Of a stretch of DNA of 64,000 bases, positions 40,944-48,362 are shown piece after piece. Position 1 is the stretch's first letter; each line of letters begins with the position of its first letter. The position numbers and the translations under genes were made by a program. The DNA comes from DAHUYF01 sp035509275 (GTDB taxonomy: Bacteria > Pseudomonadota > Alphaproteobacteria > ATCC43930 > CGMCC-115725): the NCBI GenBank assembly GCA_035509275.1, contig DATJLU010000146.1:62001-126000 (forward strand), read 5' to 3'. The notes beneath the pieces were generated by a model. That model ran no database searches. It saw only the letters and a program-made list of their open reading frames with translations, and was not told the DNA's origin.

Positions 40944-41975
40944 TTACCCCCGTGTCACCTCGATCTCGTCATAGCGTTTCAGGCGATAGACCAGCATCGA
41001 GACCAGCCAGCTGGCGATGAAGAGAGCGATGATGAGGAAGCCGAGGCTGCCGAAATTGCGGTTGAGCGCGGCAATCGCGCGCCAGAAGCCACCCTCGGGA
41101 TTGAGATGGTCGGCGACGAGGCCGAGCGCCTCGACGCCGCCAACCACCAGCGCCGCCAGCACCGAGACGAAGGTTATGGTGAGGTTGTAGTAGAGCTTGC
41201 GCATCGGCTTCATGAACGCCCAGCCATAGGCGCCGAGCATGAGCACGCCATCGGTGGTGTCGATCAGCGACATGCCGGCGGTGAAGAGGGCCGGAAACAC
41301 CAGGATCGACCAGAGCGAGAGCCCATGTGCCGCTTCGGCGGCCGAGATGCCGAGCAGCCCGATCTCGGTCGCGGTGTCGAAGCCGAGGCCGAAGAGGAAG
41401 CCCAGCGGATACATCTGCCAGCTCGCGCCGATCAAGCGGAAAAGCGGCCGGAAGATGCGGCCGAGAAAGCCGCGTTGCGACAGGAAGAGATCGAGCTCCT
41501 CTTCGACATAGCGCCCGCCGCGCCGCACCTGGCGGAAGGTGCGATAGAGCTGCAGCAGCACGACGAGATTGAGCAGCGCGATGAGAAAGAGAAACCCTGC
41601 CGAGACGCCGGTGCCGACCAGGCCGCCGACCTCGCGCCAATCGGCAAAGCGCGTCTGCAGCGCCGCCGCGGCGAGCGCGATCCCGGCCGAGGCGAGCGCC
41701 ACCACCGTCGAATGCCCGAGCGAGAAGAAAAACCCGACTCCGACCGGGCGCTGCCCCTGCTGCATCAGCTTGCGCGTGACATTGTCGATGGCGGCGATGT
41801 GGTCGGCATCGACGGCATGGCGCGCGCCGAAGCTGTACGCCAGCAACGCCGTGCCCAGCAGCACCGGATATCCCCGAAACGCCAGCAGCGCCCAAGTCCA
41901 GGCGCCGAGATTGGCGCCGATCAGGATCGCATAGATCCCGACGACCCTCCGCCGCAGCTTCCCCTCCCCAAGCAT
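40944..41975 (-). CDS. NiCoT-family nickel/cobalt permease
   Basis: The 343-residue integral membrane protein carries the NiCoT signature HAVDADHIAAIDNVTRK at residues 53-69 (second helix), then GFFFSLGHSTVV, LGFLFGLGFDTATEIGLLG and FTAGMSLIDTTDGVLML, all conserved in HoxN/NixA transporters. It takes up Ni2+ or Co2+; which metal is not predictable. The ATG at 41975 is chosen; a TTG at 42011 gives 12 more residues. No nickel enzyme or cobalamin gene, and no riboswitch, was seen nearby. Confidence 0.92.
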   Translation of the reverse strand: MLGEGKLRRRVVGIYAILIGANLGAWTWALLAFRGYPVLLGTALLAYSFGARHAVDADHIAAIDNVTRKLMQQGQRPVGVGFFFSLGHSTVVALASAGIALAAAALQTRFADWREVGGLVGTGVSAGFLFLIALLNLVVLLQLYRTFRQVRRGGRYVEEELDLFLSQRGFLGRIFRPLFRLIGASWQMYPLGFLFGLGFDTATEIGLLGISAAEAAHGLSLWSILVFPALFTAGMSLIDTTDGVLMLGAYGWAFMKPMRKLYYNLTITFVSVLAALVVGGVEALGLVADHLNPEGGFWRAIAALNRNFGSLGFLIIALFIASWLVSMLVYRLKRYDEIEVTRG

Positions 41976-42017
41976 CCTCCGCCTATAGAGACGCCGAGCC
42001 GACGGGGTCAAGCGTGA

Positions 42018-42081
42018 ATTCCCCTCTCCCCTTGTGGGAGAGGGAGGGGCCCGTCGCGCAGCGACGGGAAGGTGAGGGGTG
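42018..42081. repeat. short copy of the three-armed palindromic repeat
   Basis: Hairpins CCCTCTCCCCTTGTGGGAGA-type (centre CCCTTGTGGG) and CCCGTCGCGCAGCGACGGG are followed by AAGGTGAGGGG. The layout and arm sequences match the element at 37443, but the left outer arm is missing. It lies upstream of the NiCoT gene. Confidence 0.82.
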
Positions 42082-42134
42082 CCATAAAAACGAACCTCCC
42101 AAGGGGTCCACTGCTACCCTCGATCCCACCACCC

Positions 42135-42260
42135 CGCTCTTTGACATCGTGCAGGAAAAAAATGCTCCCGGTGTACACCGGCGGCGTAGCCCCTCCCGGC
42201 GCTTTTCGCTTGACGCAGCGGCGCACCCCTCTCCCGACTTCCGCGCTCTTTGACATTGTG
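42135..42260 (+). other. two boxA-like motifs and a palindrome in a gene-free stretch
   Basis: In the 321-bp gap 41976-42296, CGCTCTTTGACATCGTGC (42135-42152) and CGCTCTTTGACATTGTGC (42243-42260) differ at one base and lie 108 bp apart. Both resemble the GCTCTTTGACA boxA antitermination element of alphaproteobacterial rRNA leaders, but no rRNA is near and the downstream gene on this strand is kynA read antisense. Between them CCGGTGTACACCGG (42168-42181) is a perfect 14-bp palindrome. A small RNA or an rRNA-leader remnant is possible. Confidence 0.5.
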
Positions 42261-42296
42261 CGCCGAGGTTTCACGTGAAGCGGAATGCGCGCCGCG

Positions 42297-43133
42297 TCAC
42301 AGCGCCGTGCGCAGATCCCACAGCTCCGGAAACAGCCGGATCTCGAGCAAGCCGCGGAGATAGGCGACGCCCTCGGTGCCGCCCGTGCCCTTCTTGCCGC
42401 CGATGATGCGCTCGACGGTGGTGACGTGGCGGAAGCGCCATTGCCGGAAGAAATCCTCGAGATCGACCAGCTCCTCGCCGAGCTCGTAGAGATCCCAATA
42501 GCGCTCGGTGTCGCGATAGATCGCAATCCACGCCGCCTCGACCGACGCATTGGCCTGATAGCGCTGGGTCCAGTCGCGCTCGAGCGCGGCGGCGTCGATC
42601 GCCAGGCCGCGCCGCGCCAAGAGGCGGATCGCCTGGTCGTAGAGGCTCGGCGCGCCGAGCAGCGCTTCGAGCTCGGCATGGATCTCGGGCCGATGGCGGA
42701 ACGGCGCCAGCAGCTCGGCGCGCTTGTTGCCGAGCAGGAACTCAATGGCGCGGAACTGGTGCGACTGGAATCCCGAAGAGCGGCCGAGCGCGGCGCGGAA
42801 ATCCATGTACTCGCTCGGCGTCAAGGTCGACAGCACGTCCCAGGCCTGGATCAGCTGCGCCATGATGCGCGAGACGCGCGCCATCATCTTGAAGGCGGGG
42901 GCGAGATCGTCGTGCTCGATCCGCCGGATCGCGGCGCGCAGTTCGTGGATGACGAGCTTCAGCCACAGCTCCGTCGTCTGGTGCTGGATGATGAACAGCA
43001 TCTCATTGTGATTCGCCGATAGCAGATGCTGCGCGTCGAGCAGCCGGTCGAGCCGGAGATAATCGCCATAGCTCATCTCGCCGCTGAAATCGGTATGCGC
43101 GCCGCCGATCTGGTCCTTGCTCTTCTTCGCCAT
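42297..43133 (-). CDS. kynA: tryptophan 2,3-dioxygenase
   Basis: The 278-residue heme enzyme opens the indole ring of tryptophan to N-formylkynurenine. MLFIIQHQTTELWLKL carries the distal His (His51), SGFQSHQFRAIEFLLG the substrate loop, and WRFRHVTTVERIIG near residue 236 the heme-ligating His, followed by GGTEGVAYLR. Last gene of an aminotransferase-kynU-kynA operon, 11 nt after the kynU stop. GAGG precedes the ATG at 43133. The formamidase needed between KynA and KynU is not in the window. Confidence 0.95.
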   Translation of the reverse strand: MAKKSKDQIGGAHTDFSGEMSYGDYLRLDRLLDAQHLLSANHNEMLFIIQHQTTELWLKLVIHELRAAIRRIEHDDLAPAFKMMARVSRIMAQLIQAWDVLSTLTPSEYMDFRAALGRSSGFQSHQFRAIEFLLGNKRAELLAPFRHRPEIHAELEALLGAPSLYDQAIRLLARRGLAIDAAALERDWTQRYQANASVEAAWIAIYRDTERYWDLYELGEELVDLEDFFRQWRFRHVTTVERIIGGKKGTGGTEGVAYLRGLLEIRLFPELWDLRTAL

Positions 43134-43144
43134 CGACACCTCGT

Positions 43145-44386
43145 TCAGGTCACAGCCGCGCGCCGGTGGAATTCCGGCCGGTCCCAGTCGCGCCGGCGCA
43201 GCACCTCCACGAGCGCCGCGGCCGCGTCCCAGGCATCGACGAAGCGCGTATAGAGCGGCGCGAAGCCGAAGCGCAGGATATCGGGCGCGCGGAAATCGCC
43301 GATCACGCCGCGCGCGATCAGCGCCTGCATCACGGGATAGCCGGCGTCGTGGCGCAGGCTCACCTGGCTGCCGCGCCGCGCCCGATCGCGCGGCGTGATG
43401 AGGGTGAGGCCGAGCCCGTCCGCGTCCTGATCGATCGCGGCGATGAAGGTCTCGGTGAGGCCGAGCGATTTCTCGCGCAGCGCCGCCGGCGGCACGCCGA
43501 GCAGCAGATCGACGCCGGCCTCGAGCGCGGCCATGGAGAGGACGGGCGGCGTTCCCGCGACATAACGGCCGATGCCCGGCGCCGGACGATAGGCGGCTTC
43601 AAAGGCGAAGGGCGCGGCATGGCCGAGCCAGCCCGACAGCGGCTGGACGAAGCGCTCCTGGTGACGCGGCGCCACCCAGAGAAACGCCGGCGCGCCCGGG
43701 CCGCCGTTCAGATATTTGTAGCCGCAGCCGACGGCGAAATCGGCACCCGCAGCGGTGAGATCGACCGGCACCGCGCCGGCGCTGTGCGCCAGATCCCACA
43801 GCATGAGCGCGCCCGCGCGCCGCGCCGCCGCGGTCACGGCCGCCATGTCGTGCATCGCGCCGGTGCGGTAATTGACATGTGTGAGCATCACCACCGCGGT
43901 GTCGCTGTCGATCGCGGCCTCGAGCGCATCGCCGTCGACGAGGCGGAGCCGGTGGCCCTTGGCCAGCAGCGCCAGCAGCCCTTCGGCGATGTAGAGATCG
44001 GTCGGAAAGTTGTCGCGCTCGGACAGGATGATGCGGCGATCGGGATAGAGGCTGAGCGCGGCGGCGAGCGTCTTGAACAAATTGACCGAGGTCGAATCCG
44101 CCGCGATCACCTCGCCGGGACCGGCGCCGATGAGCCGCGCCAGCTTGTCGCCGAGGCGGCGCGGCAGCTCGATCCAGCCATGCTTGTTCCAGCTGGTGAT
44201 GAGGTCCTGGCCCCATTCGCGCTCGACCAGCTCGGCGATGCGCCCCGGCGTCGCCTTGGGCAGCGCGCCCAGCGAATTGCCGTCGAGATAGATGATCCCC
44301 TCGGGCAGCGCGAATTCCGCCCGCCAGGCGGCGAGCGGATCGGCGGCGTCGCGCGCTTCGCAGCCGGCGCGGGTAAGCCGGCTCAC
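43145..44386 (-). CDS. kynU: kynureninase
   Basis: The 413-residue PLP enzyme cleaves kynurenine to anthranilate and alanine. It begins with a GTG that overlaps the upstream aminotransferase stop (GTGA). IIYLDGNSLGALPKATP opens the fold, LMLWDLAHSAGAVPVDL holds the PLP-binding Asp, and GCGYKYLNGGPGAPAFLWV near residue 222 the Schiff-base Lys. QPLSGWLGHAAPF is also typical of KynU. It acts directly after KynA and the missing formamidase. Confidence 0.95.
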   Translation of the reverse strand: MSRLTRAGCEARDAADPLAAWRAEFALPEGIIYLDGNSLGALPKATPGRIAELVEREWGQDLITSWNKHGWIELPRRLGDKLARLIGAGPGEVIAADSTSVNLFKTLAAALSLYPDRRIILSERDNFPTDLYIAEGLLALLAKGHRLRLVDGDALEAAIDSDTAVVMLTHVNYRTGAMHDMAAVTAAARRAGALMLWDLAHSAGAVPVDLTAAGADFAVGCGYKYLNGGPGAPAFLWVAPRHQERFVQPLSGWLGHAAPFAFEAAYRPAPGIGRYVAGTPPVLSMAALEAGVDLLLGVPPAALREKSLGLTETFIAAIDQDADGLGLTLITPRDRARRGSQVSLRHDAGYPVMQALIARGVIGDFRAPDILRFGFAPLYTRFVDAWDAAAALVEVLRRRDWDRPEFHRRAAVT

Positions 44387-45570
44387 GGCGTGTTGTGCCC
44401 GGCGAGGCGGCGCGCCTGGCGGAGGATACGCTCGCCGGCCTCGGCCAGAACGGCGTCCGCTTGCGTGAGCGCAAGGCGGAGATGCCCCGCGGCGCTCGGC
44501 CCGAAGCCGTCGCACGGCAGCGTCGCCACAGCTTCCTCCTCGAGCAGCGCGCGGGCGAAATCGTCGGCGGAAAGCCCGGTGCCGCGCACATCGAGCAGGA
44601 GGAACATGCCGCCTTCGGGCGGGATCACCCGGCAGCGCGGCGCCTCGGCGAGAATACCGGCGAAGAGCGCGGCGCGGCGGCGGTAATCCTCGCGCAGCGC
44701 CGCCGCTTCGGGCAGCTCGCGGTCGAGCAGCGCCAGCGCGCCGAGCTGGATGAAGGGCGGCCCGCCATAGAGCATGGAGAGGAGCAGGTTGAAGAGATGG
44801 CCGGTCAGCGCCGCCGGGCCGACGACCCAGCCCAGGCGAAAGCCCGGCATCGCATGGGATTTGGACAGGCTCGAGACCACCACCGTGCGCTCGGCCATGC
44901 CGGGCAGGCCGCGCGGGCTCAGATGCGGCCGGGCAAAGGCGAGGTCCTCATAGACCTCGTCCGAGAGGAGCCAGAGATCGTGGCGCCGGGCGAGCGCGGC
45001 GATGGCCTCGATCTCGGCCGGGGTGAAGACGGCGCCGGTCGGGTTGTGCGGGCTGTTGATCCAGAGGACGCGGGTGCGCGGCGTGACCGCTTCGGCGAGC
45101 GCCGCGAGATCGGGGTGAAAGCCGGTCTCCGGGCGGAGCGGTGCGGTGACGAGCCGCGCCCCGGCGGCGCCGATCACCGCCTCATAGGTCGCATAGGTCG
45201 GCTCGAAGGCGACCACCTCGTCGCCCGGCCCGGCGAGGCAGTGCAGTGCAGCATAGAGCCCCGCCTGGGTTCCCGGCACCACCGCGACATTCTCCGCCGC
45301 GCAGGGGGTGCCGCTGCGGCGTCCGACCCGGGCGGCGATGGCGGCGCGGAGCTCGGGAAATCCCAGGATCGGCGAATAGCCGGTCCGGCCTTGCTGCAGT
45401 GCGGCAATCGTCGCCGCTACCGCCGCTTCGGGCGCCGGCTGGTCGGGGTCGCCGACGGTGAGCAGGATGACCCGGCGGCCCGCGGTGCGCTGGCGCAGGG
45501 CGTCGAAATGGATGCTCCAGGCGCGGGCGCCCCTGCCGGCGATGCGGCCGACCAGCGGCGAGAACTGCAT
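44383..45570 (-). CDS. class I/II PLP aminotransferase
   Basis: The 395-residue fold-type I aminotransferase has GYSPILGFPELRAAIA, INSPHNPTGAVFTPAEIEAI, DEVYEDLAF and the PLP lysine in SSLSKSHAMPGFRLGWVVG near residue 238. GGAGAG lies 6 nt before the ATG at 45570. As the first gene of the kyn operon it may transaminate kynurenine (to kynurenate) or an aromatic amino acid; the sequence alone does not choose. The 131 bp upstream are shared with the divergent VOC gene. Confidence 0.88.
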   Translation of the reverse strand: MQFSPLVGRIAGRGARAWSIHFDALRQRTAGRRVILLTVGDPDQPAPEAAVAATIAALQQGRTGYSPILGFPELRAAIAARVGRRSGTPCAAENVAVVPGTQAGLYAALHCLAGPGDEVVAFEPTYATYEAVIGAAGARLVTAPLRPETGFHPDLAALAEAVTPRTRVLWINSPHNPTGAVFTPAEIEAIAALARRHDLWLLSDEVYEDLAFARPHLSPRGLPGMAERTVVVSSLSKSHAMPGFRLGWVVGPAALTGHLFNLLLSMLYGGPPFIQLGALALLDRELPEAAALREDYRRRAALFAGILAEAPRCRVIPPEGGMFLLLDVRGTGLSADDFARALLEEEAVATLPCDGFGPSAAGHLRLALTQADAVLAEAGERILRQARRLAGHNTP

Positions 45571-45701
45571 GGCGCTCTCCGGGGGGGCGGGCATGAGGTA
45601 ATCGCAGGGCAGAGCCTAGCCTCTCGCGAACGGCTGGAAAAGCGGGCATGCCTGCCCTTACACTGGGCATTCCCATGGCACCCGAGCCAGCGAGGCCGAT
45701 C

Positions 45702-46580
45702 ATGGAGCAGCAATACGACCGCGCCGCCGAGGATCTCGGCAATATCGTCGCACTGGAGCACGTCAATGTGCGTGTTCCCGACCAGCGCATCGCGACGATC
45801 TTCTATGTCAGCGGCATGGGCTTGACCCGTGACCCCTATCTCATGACCGGCATCGACAATATGTGGATCAATGTCGGGCGTAGCCAGTTCCACATGCCGA
45901 CCGGCAATCCGCAGGTGCTGCGCGGCCATGTCGGGCTGGTGCTGCCGGAGCGCGAGGCGCTGCTGCAGCGGCTCGGCAAGGTGCGCCAGGACCTCGAAGG
46001 CACGCGCTTTGCCTTCGCCGAGCACAACGCCCATGTCGAGGTGACCTCGCCCTGGGGCAACCGGATGCGCTGCTACACGCCCGATCCGCGCTTCGGCCGC
46101 ATCACCCTCGGCATACCCTATGTCGAGTTCGAGGTGCCGAGGGGCACCGCCGCCGGCATCGCCCGCTTCTATCGCGAAATCCTGGCGACCCCGGCCGAGA
46201 CCGGCGAGGACGGGCAGGGGGCATTCGCCCGCGCCGCCGTCGGCCAGCATCAGCATTTCATCTATCGCGAGACCGACCGCGCTCTGCCCGCTTATGACGG
46301 CCACCATGTTCAGGTCTACCTCGCCGATTTCTCGGGTCCGCATCGCAAGCTGCGCGAGCGCGGCCTCGTCTTCGAGGAAAGCGATCAGTGGCAGTATCGC
46401 TTCAAGGATTTCGTCGATCTCGACAGCGGCAAGCCGCTCTACACCGTGGAGCACGAAATCCGCAGCATGACGCATCCGCTCTATGCGCGGCCGCTGGTCA
46501 ACCGCAACCCGGCGCAAAGCAACCGCCGTTTCGCCGCCGGGCATGAGGATTGGCGCTGGGCGATGGCCTATGGCGATTAG
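45702..46580 (+). CDS. VOC-family protein
   Basis: The 292-residue protein has two vicinal-oxygen-chelate modules: ALEHVNVRVPDQRIATIFYV with HVGLVLP in the first half and GIPYVEFEVPRGTAAGIARF with HHVQVYLADF in the second. The His positions resemble those of glyoxalase/extradiol dioxygenase folds, but the metal triad is not fully traceable, so the reaction is open. GAGG lies 6 nt before the ATG at 45702. Six bases separate it from the next gene, so they are co-transcribed. Confidence 0.75.
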   Translation: MEQQYDRAAEDLGNIVALEHVNVRVPDQRIATIFYVSGMGLTRDPYLMTGIDNMWINVGRSQFHMPTGNPQVLRGHVGLVLPEREALLQRLGKVRQDLEGTRFAFAEHNAHVEVTSPWGNRMRCYTPDPRFGRITLGIPYVEFEVPRGTAAGIARFYREILATPAETGEDGQGAFARAAVGQHQHFIYRETDRALPAYDGHHVQVYLADFSGPHRKLRERGLVFEESDQWQYRFKDFVDLDSGKPLYTVEHEIRSMTHPLYARPLVNRNPAQSNRRFAAGHEDWRWAMAYGD

Positions 46581-46586
46581 CCGCCG

Positions 46587-47765
46587 ATGAGCGCGCGGGA
46601 GGCTGCGGCCGGCTCCGATCATCTCGCGCGGGCGAAGGCGTTGGCGCCGCTGCTGACCGAGCAGGCGGCGGCGATCGAGCGCGAGCGGCGCCTGACGCCG
46701 CCGGTGGTCGAAGCGCTGATCGATGCCGGCCTTTTCCGCATGCTGCTGCCGCGCGATTTCGGCGGCGCCGAGATCGACCCGCCGAGTTTCGTGCAGGTGC
46801 TCGAAGAGATCGCGCGCCACGATGCCAGCACCGCCTGGTGTCTCGGCCAGACCAGCGTCTGCGCCATCGCCTCGGCCTATCTGCCGCCCGCGTCGGCGCG
46901 CGAGATCTGGGGCGATCGGCGCGGCGTTCTCGCCTGGGGCGCCGGGCCGCCGATCAAGGCGATTGCGGTCGAGGGCGGCTGGCGCGTCACCGGCTCGTGG
47001 TCGTTTGCGAGCGGCGGCCACCACGCCACCTGGATCGGCGCGCATTGCGTCGCCGCCGATGCCGATGGCACGCCGCGCCGCGGCGCCAACGGCGCGCCGC
47101 TGCCGCGGACCTTGCTCTTCCCGGCCGCCAAGGTGACCTGGACCGATATCTGGGACGTCATCGGCCTCAACGGCACCGGCAGCGACATGTATTCGGTGAC
47201 CGATCTCTTCGTCCCCGATGCCTTCAGCCTCAACCGCGACGCTCCCGGCGAGCGGCGTCAGCAGGGACCGCTCTATCACTTCCGCACCGACCAGCTTTAT
47301 GCCAGCGGCTTTGCCTGCGTTGCGCTCGGCATCGCCCGCGGCATGCTCGACGCCTTCATCGCCACCGCCAATGAGAAGACGCCGCGCGGCTACAAATCGG
47401 CGATGCGGCTCAACGCGGTGACGCAGACCGAGATCGCCGAGCTCGAAGCGCGGCTGCGCTCGGCGCGCCACTATATCCTGGGCACGCTCGAGGCGGCCTG
47501 GCGCACGGCACAGCACGGCGAGCTCACCATCGACGACCGCATGTCGATCCGCCTCGCCGCAACCCACTGCATTCGCGAAGCGCGGGCGATCGCGAGCGAT
47601 GCCTACAACGCCGTCGGCACCACTTCGGTCTTTGCCAGCAACGGCTTCGAGCGCCGCCTGCGCGACATCAACGCCGTCTCGCAACAGCTCCAGGGCCGCC
47701 GCTCGCATTACGAGACCGTGGGCAAATACCTCCTCGGCGTCGAGTCCGAGACGCTGTTCCTGTGA
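46587..47765 (+). CDS. acyl-CoA dehydrogenase-fold flavoprotein (possible flavin-dependent monooxygenase)
   Basis: The 392-residue protein has the acyl-CoA dehydrogenase fold but lacks the usual substrate and catalytic Glu motifs. LIDAGLFRMLLPRDFGGAEI, STAWCLGQTSVCAI, GSWSFASGGHHATWIG and GLNGTGSDMYSVTDLFVPD resemble the HpaB/HsaA-like hydroxylases that use reduced flavin and O2 on aromatic rings. No reductase gene is adjacent. Paired with the VOC gene it may act in degradation of an aromatic compound; the substrate is unknown. Confidence 0.8.
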   Translation: MSAREAAAGSDHLARAKALAPLLTEQAAAIERERRLTPPVVEALIDAGLFRMLLPRDFGGAEIDPPSFVQVLEEIARHDASTAWCLGQTSVCAIASAYLPPASAREIWGDRRGVLAWGAGPPIKAIAVEGGWRVTGSWSFASGGHHATWIGAHCVAADADGTPRRGANGAPLPRTLLFPAAKVTWTDIWDVIGLNGTGSDMYSVTDLFVPDAFSLNRDAPGERRQQGPLYHFRTDQLYASGFACVALGIARGMLDAFIATANEKTPRGYKSAMRLNAVTQTEIAELEARLRSARHYILGTLEAAWRTAQHGELTIDDRMSIRLAATHCIREARAIASDAYNAVGTTSVFASNGFERRLRDINAVSQQLQGRRSHYETVGKYLLGVESETLFL

Positions 47766-47816
47766 GCCTCGGGAGCGTCGCGCGGCCGCGGCATGGTGCG
47801 GAGACCTCGCCTCGCC

Positions 47817-48203
47817 CTAGGGACGGGCAACCTCCCATGCGCCGTTGAGATGGCCGTTGCCGGTGGTCTGGCCCGGTTCGTGATCGTCCTTCCAAGTGTA
47901 GAGCGGCTTGCCTTTGAACGCCCATTGCTTGGCGCCATCCGGCCTGGTCACGATCGACCAATGACCGCTCGGTTTGGCGTCCGCGGGTGCGATGAAGGGC
48001 GGCCAAGCTTCCGCGCATTTAGCCGTACAGTTGGATTTGTCGTGGCCATCTTTCTTGAAGGTATAAAGCGTCATCCCGTGTTCATTCGCCAGCACTTCGC
48101 CGAGTGCGGTTTTCTCGGTCTTGGCTGGCCCCGTCATGGCGGCGACGGCCGGGGACACCGCAAGCAGCAACACCACCACTGCAGGAAGAATAGGAGACCG
48201 CAT
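47817..48203 (-). CDS. secreted 'COG4315' repeat protein
   Basis: The 128-residue product has a signal peptide (ILPAVVVLLLAVSPAVAA) and two copies of the secreted-repeat motif: NEHGMTLYTFKKDGHDKSNC ... CAEAWPPF and GAKQWAFKGKPLYTWKDDHEPG. Such proteins are often small periplasmic or lipoproteins of unknown function; here there is no lipobox. GGAGG lies before the ATG at 48203. It is divergent from the molybdenum hydroxylase operon. Confidence 0.85.
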   Translation of the reverse strand: MRSPILPAVVVLLLAVSPAVAAMTGPAKTEKTALGEVLANEHGMTLYTFKKDGHDKSNCTAKCAEAWPPFIAPADAKPSGHWSIVTRPDGAKQWAFKGKPLYTWKDDHEPGQTTGNGHLNGAWEVARP

Positions 48204-48362
48204 GCGCACCTCCGATCATGGGTCGTGCACTTCTGACTACATCAGATCGGATGTTACATCGCGCTGGCGACATGATTACAAGAAATACAATTGATGCGGT
48301 GCGCTAGGAAACTGTCGGGGCGGGCATCTGGCCTATAGTGCCGGACATCGGGAGGGCGAGAG

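Noticed and set aside
37549..40974. Open frame of over 1100 codons on the plus strand opposite the cyclase-AAA-TPR gene
   Set aside because: The minus-strand product has complete zinc-ribbon, cyclase and AAA motifs; the plus-strand product has none and is low complexity.
45417..47708. Long minus-strand frame across the VOC and flavoprotein genes
   Set aside because: No domain; it is opposite two genes with recognisable folds.
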